DNA of 64,000 bases, from assembly GCA_022702545.1 (NCBI GenBank), contig JAHRBC010000002.1, positions 2,604,001-2,668,000 on the forward strand, written 5' to 3'. Under the pieces are notes generated by a model, which was not told where the DNA came from, did no database searches, and saw only the letters and a list, made by a program, of their open reading frames with translations. Source of the DNA: Phycomyces nitens. Its lineage: Eukaryota; Mucoromycota; Mucoromycetes; Mucorales; Phycomycetaceae. This document shows positions 38,402 to 48,713 of the stretch, piece by piece. A program made the position numbers and the translations under genes. The number at the start of each line of letters is the position of its first letter. Within the stretch, counting starts at the first letter, position 1.

Positions 38402-41400
38402 TTAAAGCTGACCATTCAAACGTTGCTGAGATACCGAATAAGTACTCGAGCTTCCACTATGCTGCCTTGTAAACATATGCGAAAAACCTGGGGTATTTAA
38501 GCTGTTGTTTCCCGAGTTGAATGGCAAGCCAACCGAGGAATTTTCTGAGCTGGGGAACAAAGGAAGATTGCTGCCTGATACTTTTTCATTTTCTGTAACC
38601 TTGTTTGCTGACTCGAGAGATCTAAAGACCTCATCGTCGACATAGTATGCCTTGAAAAGCATCTCGAGTACCTGCATGCGCTCTTCTACACGCGCCACTC
38701 GTTGGGACTCGGTTTCTTCATCCAAAGTATGGAACTCGGAAGCCATGAAACGGCTGTGAACTGGGTGAATCAAAGGGATTCCAGAGTCTGTAATTTTGAA
38801 CTTGGATTGAAGTCCTCGTAAAAGTGAGCGCTTCATGTCACCAATTGACCAGCGCTGGACAACCCCCCACGGGGATCTTGGGCGATAACCAAACAGCCAT
38901 GTCTGAACGGTAATCAACAGACCAAATATACCACCAACAAATCCAAGAGCATTTAAAAGGGTGTACATCTTAACCTCTCGATCGATGAGACTGGCCCAAG
39001 TGTTGGGGACAATGGTAATAAGGCCGAGATCAGGATGCCCAGATGCAACATAGTTTGGATTGGCCGCCTCTTGTCTAAAACTGGTTGTGATCACAGGAGT
39101 TGAATTTGTCAAGGGCATAAAGCCAACATAATTCCAGCCCACATTCTGAAGATATCGGTGATCTATCAGATCGTAGCCAAGGGTGCTGTAGGAAAATGGT
39201 TTGACAGTAAACACATTATTGGCCTGGATATCATTGCGTTCACTGTTCTGCCAGTCATTCATATTCAACACAGATAGATAGGAAGGGATGTTGTCGTTTG
39301 GAAGATTGTAGACGTTGACATTGGGATCCATCTCTTTAGGGTAGGTGGAAATGTGAATACGACCAGTGGCATTTTGGTCACCAAAGAAGGTAAAGGTCAA
39401 GAAAGATCCATTATTGGCACCAGAAGTTTGTACCAATTGGAAATCGTAAGGAGCTCTGAAGAGGAAGCAACTGATGGCACCAAGATAATCTGCAAATACT
39501 GGTTCGAATATAGACGTATTGAGTTGTTGAATATATCTTGTGCATGAAACACCAGTGTTTGTCTGACACACAACGCCGGTCGATCTCATGTCTGTGGGAG
39601 GGTAAATGGGAAACCCATCAAAGCAGAACCGGACATCTTTAGATATATTCGTTAGTAAAGTCTAAAGATCGTTACTTTATTGGCAGTTTATAGTTGACTT
39701 ACCTGGAACCTGCACGCTGCTTGCTGGATTTTGAATTCTCTGGGTTACATTTGGACTGTCCACTGCTTGTTTGATCACAAATACCATGAACATGGTAAAT
39801 ATGAAAAGCAAGATAATCTGGAAGATAATGCGCGTTGTTTCAGCCCAGACAGGTTCACCATTACTAATAAAAATATAATTAGAAATAGACACATTTATCA
39901 AAGGCCAAACCCTCCATACCGAGGCTTCCAAATGTCGCGGTGAACCCTTTCTCCCATCCATATTACATAATTCCAAAAGCGCCAGAATAGAAAGACGATG
40001 ATGACTGCCAATATGGTGGCAGCAATCGTAACTCCAGCAATAAGACCTTTGGACATTTCAGAAGTAGAGTCTTTTGTAACAGATGAAAAGTCATTGACCC
40101 ATGTCATGCTACTAAGATCCATCACATTAATGTCGTTGTAGTATGAATTCAATGCAGACCCTAAATAATGAGGACCTTTATAAGTACGTATTACATATTT
40201 ATGTGTTTGTGGTTTATAGGTTACCAAATGCAACTGTCAAATGCTTCCCATCTAGTATACCAGCTGCAGCATAAGAGCGGCGGGAGGGGGGGATTCCATG
40301 TGGAGGAGGGCTGCTCCAGGTCCATGTATTGGTATCCAGGATAGAGACCGAATTGATATAGGCCTTTGATCTCTGATTTCCACCATTGTCACCTTTTTTT
40401 TAAATAGGGAGACAAGAATTGGTTAGTTGAGAATAGGACAAAATTTAAAGGGCAATAAGGCACTTACCACCAAATATCACGATCTTATCGTCTGAAGCTG
40501 TGGTAGAATAAATTAAGTACACTGAGTACATATGCTCATCAGGAGTTATTGTTACTTACTGACAACGGCACTGTGCATGGTACGAGGTGAGGTGTACAGT
40601 CCATTCTGATCCTTGTTTGTAGGCTGTATTTTCCAAGTATTTGTGTGTGTATCGTAGACATGGATATTGTCCATTGGAGCCAGTTTGGTGGTGGTTGGAG
40701 ATGTTTGAATGATGCCACCAAGGATGACTAGTTTTCCATTGCTACAATTCAAATAGAGAAACGTAAGGCTTAAGGTTTTATGCAGATCGTACGCCTGTAT
40801 TCTCAATCAAAAAACTCGAAATGTGTACCTGAGAAGAGAGGCTGTATGCGAGTTTCTGGGGGCATCAAGTCTGGCAAGCTCAGTGAACTTCATTGTGCTG
40901 GTGTCTAATTCCCAAAAATCGCTAAAGATAGCACTCTGGTTTAAATTTCCACCACAGATATATACTTTGTTGTTTGGACCTGCGGTGGCACTAAAATGCT
41001 CCCGGTTAGGAGGTACTGGTAATGTTGTATTGAGGTTTGTATTTCCCTCCCATGGATCCCAAATCCCAGTATTGAAGGTGAATTTGTGGATTTGCATAGG
41101 CAGAAAAAGGTTTTTTGTGCTTGCTGTGATACCACCAATTAGGAGCATTGAGTCCTCGTTGTTAGACATTACAGCCTGACCATAGGTGTTTCCAGGTGCA
41201 TTGTTATTTTGGTGGATTGATTGCCAAGTGTATGTAGTCGGTGTCTGGGTCAAAAGATACATATTGGTCTGGTAATTAGACAGAGCGTCTTCTCCTCCAT
41301 AAATAACGAGCGAGTTATTCCTTTGAGCAACGGCATTTCCACCCATAAAGGGAAGATTGTTCATCAGATTGGGTACATAAAAGTATGCATTGCAGGTAGT

Positions 41401-41436
41401 AGCCAGACAAGCCAAGAAGAGTATGTAGAGCTTCAT
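38402..41436 (-). CDS. Kelch-repeat ectodomain plus three-pass membrane protein, receptor-like
   Basis: Seven exons (41436-40829, 40741-40560, 40491-40468, 40392-40225, 40160-39911, 39863-39703, 39636-38402) give 875 residues. A signal peptide (MKLYILFLACLATTCNA) leads six kelch blades (VIYGGED, LLIGGIT, YICGGNL, VILGGII, VIFGGDN, TVAFGSA) up to about residue 360. TM1 follows (AGVTIAATILAVIIVFLF), then a short basic loop and TM2 (IIFQIILLFIFTMFMVFVI). A roughly 250-residue region with NxS/T sites and cysteines comes next, then TM3 near 690-712 running into LFGYRPRSPWGVVQRW, and a cytosolic tail with a coiled coil (RVARVEERMQVLEMLFK). Topology inferred: kelch and middle module outside, tail inside. 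Function unknown. Exon 3 is 24 bases. The fifth intron uses the weak donor GTTTGG; if it is wrong, this could be two genes. Confidence 0.78.
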
Positions 41437-43021
41437 GGGCTATTATCCTTAATAACAGCAAGAAGAGAGGAAGGAGGAAGGAACAGTAAAATATAAAAGG
41501 TTACAAAATAAGACGAGTGAGAAGAAAAGGCGAATTTGAAGGTAGCCACATTGGCGTTTGCTTTTTTTTTTTTAAAAAAAAGGAACACAGGATGAAGGGG
41601 GTTAATAGTTAAAGGCGACCACAAGTCAAGATGGAGATTTCTTTTAAAAAGTATATAAAGTATATTTATATATAGCTTCCTAGTTCCATAGGTCTCGATA
41701 CCTATTACGCCGTTGAGTATCATTTATTTTCACCCAACATTCCCTTCTATCACTTTACCAATGTTAAAGTGCTTGGCTAGTACGATTGGAGCAACTCCTC
41801 ATTGTTCTCCTGCCTTTCACCAAAAGGAATAGGGGTAATAAAGGGAATTTGGAAATCAAGTAAGAGTCCAGCCATTCTCTAATAGGGTCTCCAATCAGAT
41901 GGGCACATATCTTTCTTTATCGAGCAAGATGGTCTTCGACCCCTCTGTTCCCCCTTTCAGTGAAGCTGGGAACAAGGAGGCGAAAGACATTATGCTGTGC
42001 GCATAGGAATAACATTGGCATACTTGTAAAATAAATCTTCAATACACAAAATTAAATAAAATACGTAGCTCTTAAAATATAATCTCCTAGAAATACATTA
42101 AAATAATATCTTTCTAAAGCAAGTAAGCAAGCCTATCGAGACCTCCTTTCTTTCGAAGCGTATACCTGGCTACATACAAAATTCAGCAACCAGGGTTCGC
42201 TTATAGCTTCCATCGAGGTATCATGGTAAACCTTTGGATATTGGTTATAGTATGAAATGTCTTGTTTCTATTCACCTTGCAAGTATTTGAATGTCATAGT
42301 ATCGAGTTTTTATTTTTATTATTATTATAAATAATACAGAGAATTAAAGAATCATATCCGTAATATAAACAGTAGGATACTAGTCATTGTTCATCATTAT
42401 ACTGTAACTGACTTGTAATTATGAGTAACAAACATGAAATTATTACCATTTTATTTAAAGTGTAATAATGTCATGTCTAGTCCAAGTTTCTCGATTGGTT
42501 TCATAAAAACACAAAGAGGTGTATTGATCACGATCAATTTTAGTGGTTACAAGTTTTGGCTATATAAACATTTATATATAATATCGAATTTATCATGATT
42601 CACATCAATAAACCAATTGATAAATGATACTTTTCAGACCCACAATCGTATATTTTACCAGTATTTTCATGTTTAGTATACTAGTGCCAATCTAATGAAT
42701 AGCGAGGCCTAATAATGGCCCCCCTTGATATGTCTACCTTGCAACCAAACAGTCCTGCATACCTTCATATGACTTTGAACCCACTTTTAAAGTGGCAAAT
42801 ACAACCTGTTCATTGCAGGGCAACTCCAAACAGACTACCTCCAGACTTGAATAGCCGTTCTTATGACAAGTGTGTTAAAGTAATTGTAATTGCAAGTGTA
42901 TAATGTATTGTGATGTATTGTATTGTATTGTATTATATTATATTGTATTATATTATAGATATATGATTATAATTATATTGTAGATATTATATACATTCAT
43001 GTGCTTATAAGCCATGTCTCT
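41437..43021. other. Intergenic region upstream of the kelch gene
   Basis: About 1.6 kb. The right part is strongly AT-rich and ends in a TATTG/TATTA repeat. It holds the kelch gene promoter (GAGGAAGGAGGAAGG-type purine tract near 41465-41480 on plus) and the 3' side of the CsbD-like gene. No gene recognised. Confidence 0.5.
42904..42958. repeat. TATTG/TATTA pentanucleotide repeat
   Basis: Tandem five-base units with TATTG grading into TATTA, located in the likely 3' UTR of the CsbD-like gene. Confidence 0.85.
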
Positions 43022-43567
43022 TTAAATATGATTATGGCCAAATGTCCTGAGTGCCTCACCTTTAGCTACTCTTTCATCATTACAAGTAAGTCTTCCCAAG
43101 AAACTCTCAAATCTTCCCTTGATCTTGTCCTGAAGCGTTGCCTTTGCCTTCTTGTCCGTCTTTTCTGCACCATCTGATATAATGTGATTCTCGTGATTAT
43201 TTTGATGGCGGGCATCGGCTATTTTCTGAGCACGGCCCGTAGAATCTGCACCGGCACCAACGGCAGAAGGTATGACCTTTGGGTCAATGTAGGTCGCACG
43301 CGCTGCATCATGAGAGGTGTTTCCATATTCCCCGTATTTTTTATAGTCGTCAAAGCTGGGAATACGTTTATCATCGTTCCCTTGGCCATAGTTGCTGTGC
43401 TGGGGTTTATCACTAGATTCAGTCTGTTGAATCTCCTCTGCGGTCTTTCCTTTGCCATGGAGGTCATTGTCTGAATCTCCAATATGAAATAGACGACGCT
43501 CCAGCTTGTCAGATTCCTTGTCTTTACCGAGATCAGAGGCAGGATTGTAGTTTTGGTTTGCAGCCAT
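43022..43567 (-). CDS. Small hydrophilic protein, CsbD-like C-terminus (putative stress protein)
   Basis: A single-exon frame of 181 residues, very rich in Asp, Lys, Gly, Asn, Gln and His, without membrane segments or signal peptide. The end (KATLQDKIKGRFESFLGRL then TCNDERVAKGEALRTFG) has the spacing of CsbD-type helices (KIKG...xGxLTxNxexxxkG) found in bacterial and fungal stress-induced proteins. The middle is disordered. It may be a hydrophilin acting in spores or during water stress; this is inference from composition. Start at 43567 (MAANQNYNPAS) is the only plausible ATG. No intron. It lies between the kelch gene and SARNP, all on the minus strand. Confidence 0.72.
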   Translation of the reverse strand: MAANQNYNPASDLGKDKESDKLERRLFHIGDSDNDLHGKGKTAEEIQQTESSDKPQHSNYGQGNDDKRIPSFDDYKKYGEYGNTSHDAARATYIDPKVIPSAVGAGADSTGRAQKIADARHQNNHENHIISDGAEKTDKKAKATLQDKIKGRFESFLGRLTCNDERVAKGEALRTFGHNHI

Positions 43568-43910
43568 TGTGTAGGAGTGAAAGAGAGACCAAGGCGAATG
43601 GAAACAACTTATACTGGTGTATACGTCAGAGTTTATGCCAATATATTAAATAAAGAGCGTATAATTTTACCTATTTTGGAAGTGATTGTGGTCATGATGA
43701 CGTTTTGTGCCATATCAACTTATATATTTTTATGTGAAATTTTAACTTTTTTGACAATATTCATAATCACTCAGGAACCACCCTCAAGAGCTTTGCAAAC
43801 ACTTGTTGCTGCAAATTCGGTGCAATGGAATAATAATAATAATTAGAAAAAAAGAATCAGGAGAAATATATATGCGTAGTCCAATTGAGCCTGAGCTATG
43901 CAACAAGAGT
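43568..43910. other. Intergenic region between CsbD-like gene and SARNP
   Basis: A 343-base AT-rich spacer that must contain the CsbD-like promoter and the SARNP 3' end. An AATAATAAT run lies near 43840. Nothing else seen. Confidence 0.5.
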
Positions 43911-45125
43911 CTAGTTCTTCTGTTTCTTGCTCTATATTACATACATATAAGCCACCATTCATTCAGCTGATTAAACTTACTTGTTCAGAGCCAAATCTCT
44001 CTGCTCTCTTTCTCTTCTTTTCTTCTTCAACAGGGTCCAAGGCACTCTTGGGACTATTGTCTGTCTTGGTCTTTTGAGACAATCCAAATCTCTCTGCTCT
44101 CTTCTTCAGTGTCTCTGGATCAATGCCCTTTGTTGTACAACTCACTTAGTCTTCAAACCTCACTAATGATCATTTACTCACCTTGGAAGCTACATTCTTT
44201 CCTGGTAGTGTTTTTTGCTGTGTTTTTTGCTGTGTCTTTTGCTGTGTCTTTTGCTGTGTCTTTGGAGCATTCTTGGAAGGCGAGGCAGGGGTCGCAGCAA
44301 CGGGAATTCCAAATCTAGCAGCACGCAACTCTTTCTTTGCCTTTTCATCCAACTGAACCCCAAATCTCTTTGCGCGTTCTGCCTTTTTCTCTGCCTCAGC
44401 CAATATTTTCTTTTCCAACTCGGATAATGCTGGTGCAGGTGCAGCCTTAATTGGTAAAGGTGCTTGTTTGGCAGTGGTCTGAGCAGAATCAGCTGTAGAA
44501 TCAGCAGGAGCAGTGGTAGCAGGAGCAGCAGGCTTATCAAACGAAATGGGTGTAAACTTAAATTGAGATCCTGGCTTAACAATCTCAACTTCCTGTGTCT
44601 GAGATATCTCGACCGAGTTCTGTGTGGTTGTGGTTGTGCTAGTCTTTATCACCGAAATCTCGGTGTTTTCAGCTCGAGACTTTGATTCTTCTTCAACTGC
44701 GGACAGCTGTTTTGCTTCTGTTGCGCTGAACGATTTGAGATCGACATCATGGAGATCGCTAAACAATAAAAATCAAGGCTATTTGTAAAAAAAACAGATC
44801 ACCAGGCTTTTATTGTAGGTTAAAGTTATGCTTACTCAAAGTTGAGCTTGGACTCATCAAAATCATCAATGCTGCCGAATTCAGCCTCGAGTGATTCAAT
44901 CTCATATGTTTTCCGCTCATCATGTTTCACCAGACGTTCAATCAACTCCTCCTTTTTGCCAGTGTGAGGGATGCCTTGCTTCTGCAAAAGTTCTGACATC
45001 GCGTGGAAGAAGAATAAGTACGCGTTTTATGAGACTAGAGAAGCTATAGTATTTAATCCTAGCAGCAATTGATGATCATTACCCTGCAAATCCTTCACTT
45101 TAAGATTTTTGTACTTGTCGGCCAT
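43911..45125 (-). CDS. SAP-domain mRNA export factor SARNP/Tho1 (CIP29-like)
   Basis: Five exons (45125-45083, 44992-44836, 44758-44182, 44127-43981, 43931-43911); 314 residues. A SAP domain (about residues 5-42: KNLKVKDLQELLQKQGIP, TGKKEELIERL) leads into a disordered Ser/Thr/Ala linker and a C-terminal half with four RFG motifs: RAKRFG, RAARFG, RAERFGLS and RAERFGSE. Family knowledge: these motifs in SARNP/Tho1 each bind the DEAD-box ATPase UAP56/Sub2, so the protein gathers several copies in the TREX mRNA export pathway in the nucleus. Between motifs 2 and 3 is a (QQKT)n run encoded by 12-base repeats. The last exon (21 bases, SKKQKN) is the least certain. It starts only 143 bases after the PRL1 stop. 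Confidence 0.9.
44214..44266 (-). repeat. 12-base tandem repeat encoding (QQKT)n in SARNP
   Basis: Four to five near-perfect copies of a 12-base unit, read on plus as TGTCTTTTGCTG with small changes. Likely to vary in copy number. Confidence 0.88.
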
Positions 45126-45268
45126 GTCGTGAAATCAAGATGTGGAGGGGCAGCGGACGTAGCAAGTTCCATTTTTATTTTATTTTATTTGAAGGGAGGG
45201 GGGGAATGAGCGCAATTCAAAGTCACGTTATTGGGTGATGTGCCTTTCTTGACAATTCAACTGTTGCT

Positions 45269-46994
45269 TTATTGATAAAAGTCCTCGTCCTTTACTGCCG
45301 AGTCATCTTCCTTGTAGATCTTGATGGTCTTATCCGCCTCACCAGTGATCAGACGAAGACCAGTCTTGTCAAAAGTACTGCAGAATACACCTGCCTCTGC
45401 ATCAAGCGAACCAGGCTGGACAGTGGTATCCATAGACTGGAAATTGTAACCAGATTTCCAGTCATGGAAGCCCATGGCACCATTGTCACCTAGGATTCAA
45501 TTGCCTAGAGTTAGATACTACTTCCCTTTTTATATATATATATATATTATTAGCTAGGCGTTATATTGGTTACCTCCCGAAAACACGACACCGTCTGCAT
45601 TGATAGATAGAGTATTAATAATGGATTTCCGTACGTTGTAGTTTTGCATAAAGGTGCCTTCGGGACATTTCCAGCCCTTGATGTTGTCTGCACTTCCACT
45701 TGCAAACCCGAATTCTGTAGGGTGGAGAGCAAGTGCACGAACACTCTTTTTATGATGAGTCAAGACTCCCATAGTCTTTCCTGCTGCCAAATCCCATAGG
45801 CGAATGGTGCTGTCCATAGAGCCAGTGATGACTTGTGGGTCAGCTTCCTGGCATTTGACTGCAGAAACGGTGCTAGTATGTCCCGAAAGTACGTGTACAC
45901 ACTGCTTTGTTCGCATGTCCCAGACCTAACCAAACAAATAAATATATAAAGTCAAGAATGCCTTTAAAAATACTTACTCTGGCAGTGGCATCTCGACCAC
46001 TGGTCACCAAGACATCAAGAGTTGGGTGGAGATCAAGTGCATACACACCCGAAAGATGTCCATGATAATGACGGATAACCTTGTTTTGTTCTAAATCCCA
46101 ACACTTGACCATCTTGTCCTCACCACACGAGAAGAGATAGGGGTGTCGCGGTGAGACAGCAAGACCACGGACAGTACTGATGTGACCTGTCAATGACAGC
46201 TTGAGTGTACCTGATGCCATGTCCCAAATCTTGATGGTACGATCACCAGCACCAGTAGCAAACCATTTGTTTCCTGGCTCTACCGCAACAGAGCGTACCC
46301 ATCCAAGATGTCCACTAATGACACGCATCAACTTCCATGGTGCGTGCCAGACTGGACGAATAGTCTTTGCACGCGCACGACGTACCAATGAGCCTCCGCC
46401 TGATAAACTATCACCAAAGAGATCCGAGAACTGATCCTTGGAACGCAATGCAACCACACCAGCAGGTCCTTCCCTACTCGATTCCAATCAGTCATCATCA
46501 TCAATCTCAGCGATCCTCTCTCACGTACTTTGCTTTTTTCTCTGGAATTGACTGAATGAGCTTTTGTACAGAACTGTTTGAATCAATTTCGTCTCCTTCC
46601 GCATCTGTAACAGTTGTCTTTGTTGCCTGTGCTGCTTGTTTGGCCTTCAAGGCTTCCTTTTGCTGTTTGATCAGTGCTTCAGGTAAGGTGCGGACATCTT
46701 CGTATTCGTCGTGAATCTTGCTTGTCAGCTTGTCACGCTGACTTTAGAGTCATCAAGACGTATAAGCTGCCTCGATTGAGGAATGAATTGAGATTGCAAT
46801 TGAGTTTACCTAGCCATTTCATCCATAGCTGCCTGATTATATGATGTCGTAAACAAAAGTCTCGTCTTTTTGGCTGATCCTTCCAGAATAGAGGTCATGT
46901 TTGTCAACGTGTCATCGCCGCTGCCATTCTCCAATCCTCCCTTCATCGTCACATCATCAGTTGGAGCAGCACGCTTAGTGTTTGCGGCTACCAT
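45269..46994 (-). CDS. WD40 splicing factor PRL1/PLRG1/Prp46
   Basis: Five exons (46994-46810, 46741-46529, 46473-45978, 45925-45574, 45489-45269); 488 residues. The helical N-terminus ([25 protein letters not shown]) leads into the family-specific linker [20 protein letters not shown] and seven WD40 blades ([63 protein letters not shown] and others). PLRG1/Prp46/PRL1 is a core Prp19-complex (NTC) component needed for spliceosome activation in the nucleus. The [21 protein letters not shown] stretch, spread over the first blade, is diagnostic. The ATG at 46994 is chosen because upstream frame has only a TTG. It lies head to tail with SARNP, another nuclear mRNA factor, and downstream of Ral. 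Confidence 0.95.
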
Positions 46995-47484
46995 TGTTGG
47001 AGTCAAGCGAGTTTATGAAAAAAAAAGTTTGGAAAGATTGAAAAAGACTAGCTATGCCAGACACGGGCTATATGCACTCATTTCTTTCTCGATACCATGA
47101 CGTAGACATTTATTAAAGGCCCGTTTCTTTTCCCAAGAGGAATAAAGATCAAGTTGGTTACCAAGGGTGTCATGGTCAAGAAGAATTGTATAGATAATAA
47201 TAAAAGGTAGTACTGTAGATTTATTAGTGAAAGCTAGCCAGATATAAATGCACTATTGGCAGGTTAATGGTACAACTAATACACAAATACACAGACACAC
47301 AGACACACACACAGAGACACACACACATGTGTATAGATATATATGTGTGTGTGTAGGTATGTGGTTTGGGTGTACGTGTGTGTGTGTGATGTGTGGGTGT
47401 GTGGGTGTGTGGGTGCGAATGGATAAGGGGAGGGATTTTACGGGATAACTTTTTTTTTTCTTTCTTTTTTAAAATAAACATCCT
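46995..47484. other. Intergenic region with long CA/TG repeat
   Basis: Holds the PRL1 promoter (right of 46994) and the Ral 3' UTR. Dominated by the CA/TG microsatellite and a T-run near 47450. Confidence 0.6.
47279..47414. repeat. Self-complementary CA then TG microsatellite
   Basis: An imperfect (CA)n segment (about 47279-47326) is followed by a short ATGTGTATAGATATAT centre and an imperfect (TG)n segment to about 47414. The two arms can pair, so the Ral 3' UTR transcript could form a long hairpin. Confidence 0.85.
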
Positions 47485-48379
47485 TTAAAGAATAATGCAA
47501 CAAGAGTCCTTTTCATCGCCTCCCGCATTGTTCTGCTTGAGTTTTCTGTCTCTGATCTGACGCATCAGGGCTGTGTAGACTTCTTCTACATTCTGTCTTG
47601 TCTTTGCAGAGGTTTCTATGTATTGACAGTTCCATTCCTGGGCCATGGAAGATGCTTCGCTAGAAGTGACCTTTCTCAAATGAGCCAAATCGACCTTGTT
47701 TCCTACCAAAATGAAAGGAACCTGACGGCAAAAATACATTAGATCAGTTGCTAACCCTGTGGGATATCAGTGAGACTTACGGTATCATCGTCCAATACTC
47801 TCAGGATCTGGTCTCTGAATTCCTGAGTATGCTCGAGGGACTCCTGCTCGCACACGGAGAAGACACAGAGGAAACCCTCGCCAGAACGATAATAATTATC
47901 ACGAATCTGCAGATTCAAAAAAGGTTAATACAATACATAGGGAATCATTTAAACATACGGCTGCATATTCTTCCTGTCCTGCTGTATCCAGAATATCGAC
48001 CTGGCATTCCTGTCCTTCCAAGACAACCTTCTTGCGATAGGCTTTATTTTATACAATAAATATAGATATAAATATAGATATTAGCTACCGTATTTCTAAT
48101 TGTGTACGAGCGGGCTGAGTTGTCTTGGCGTTTTGTGGTTGAGATGAAGGATTATAAAGTGATCTTTGCAGAGATTGAGCCGATCTTCTCGGTGTTCATG
48201 TCGGCAAAGAGGTTTCTAATGGTATAATCAAAGCATGACTTACAATCTGCCTTTGTGGGATCGTACTCTTCGACGAAATCGCCATACATGTATTGGAGGG
48301 TCAATGCTGATTTACCAACACCACCCGAGCCAACCATGATGATCTTGTGAAGGGGAGGAGCTTGCTTTGCCTTGGCCAT
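47485..48379 (-). CDS. Ral-type small GTPase
   Basis: Four exons (48379-48244, 48041-47959, 47906-47781, 47721-47485); 193 residues. P-loop GSGGVGKS (17-24), switch I YDPTKADSYRKK, switch [27 protein letters not shown] and ETSAKT guanine-binding motifs are all present. Family knowledge: Ras has PTIEDSY where Ral has PTKADSY, and the Lys-Ala pair directs Ral to its own effectors (exocyst Sec5/Exo84, RalBP1). That pair is present here (residues 43-44), so this is Ral rather than Ras or Rsr1. The end CCIIL contains a CaaX box with Leu, predicting geranylgeranylation, plus an extra cysteine that could be palmitoylated. There is no polybasic tail as in animal Ral. Likely role: exocytosis at growth zones. 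It sits 334 bases downstream of the CH-kinase-C1 gene. Confidence 0.95.
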
Positions 48380-48713
48380 TTTGGAATATTATTATTATAA
48401 TTATTATTATTATTAAGTATAAAGATGAAAGAAAGTTAAAGGAAAGGAGAGAAAGTAAAGGTGCCAGTAAGGCGGACAATGAAGGGTGCAAGATGGACCT
48501 TTCGACAGACTACCTTTTCAGGTACCGGGGCTGAATTTCTGCGTCACAAAAGAACTGATTAGGGGGGTAGACATGGTTATAAAAGAACAAGAGTATAAAG
48601 GAGAGAATGATAAGAGAGCTTCATGTCCTCTGGGCTCTCATCGTTGGGTGGACAGAATAAAAGATATATCATTAAATACAGCAATAAAGTAATATAATAA
48701 AGAAAAAAAAAGT
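48380..48713. other. Ral promoter / kinase 3' region
   Basis: A 334-base spacer with ATTATTATTATT just upstream of the Ral start and purine-rich sequence (GAAAGAAAGTTAAAGGAAAG near 48427). No gene seen. Confidence 0.5.

Noticed and set aside
41433..41723. 96-codon frame upstream of the kelch gene on the minus strand
   Set aside because: AT-rich composition, no similarity, and it overlaps the expected kelch promoter and leader.
44214..44266. Regular repeat that could be mistaken for a CRISPR-like array
   Set aside because: The units are 12 bases, directly adjacent, without spacers, and lie in the SARNP coding frame.
47224..47481. Thr/His/Cys-rich open frames across the CA/TG repeat
   Set aside because: Dinucleotide repeats are open in several frames; no coding evidence.
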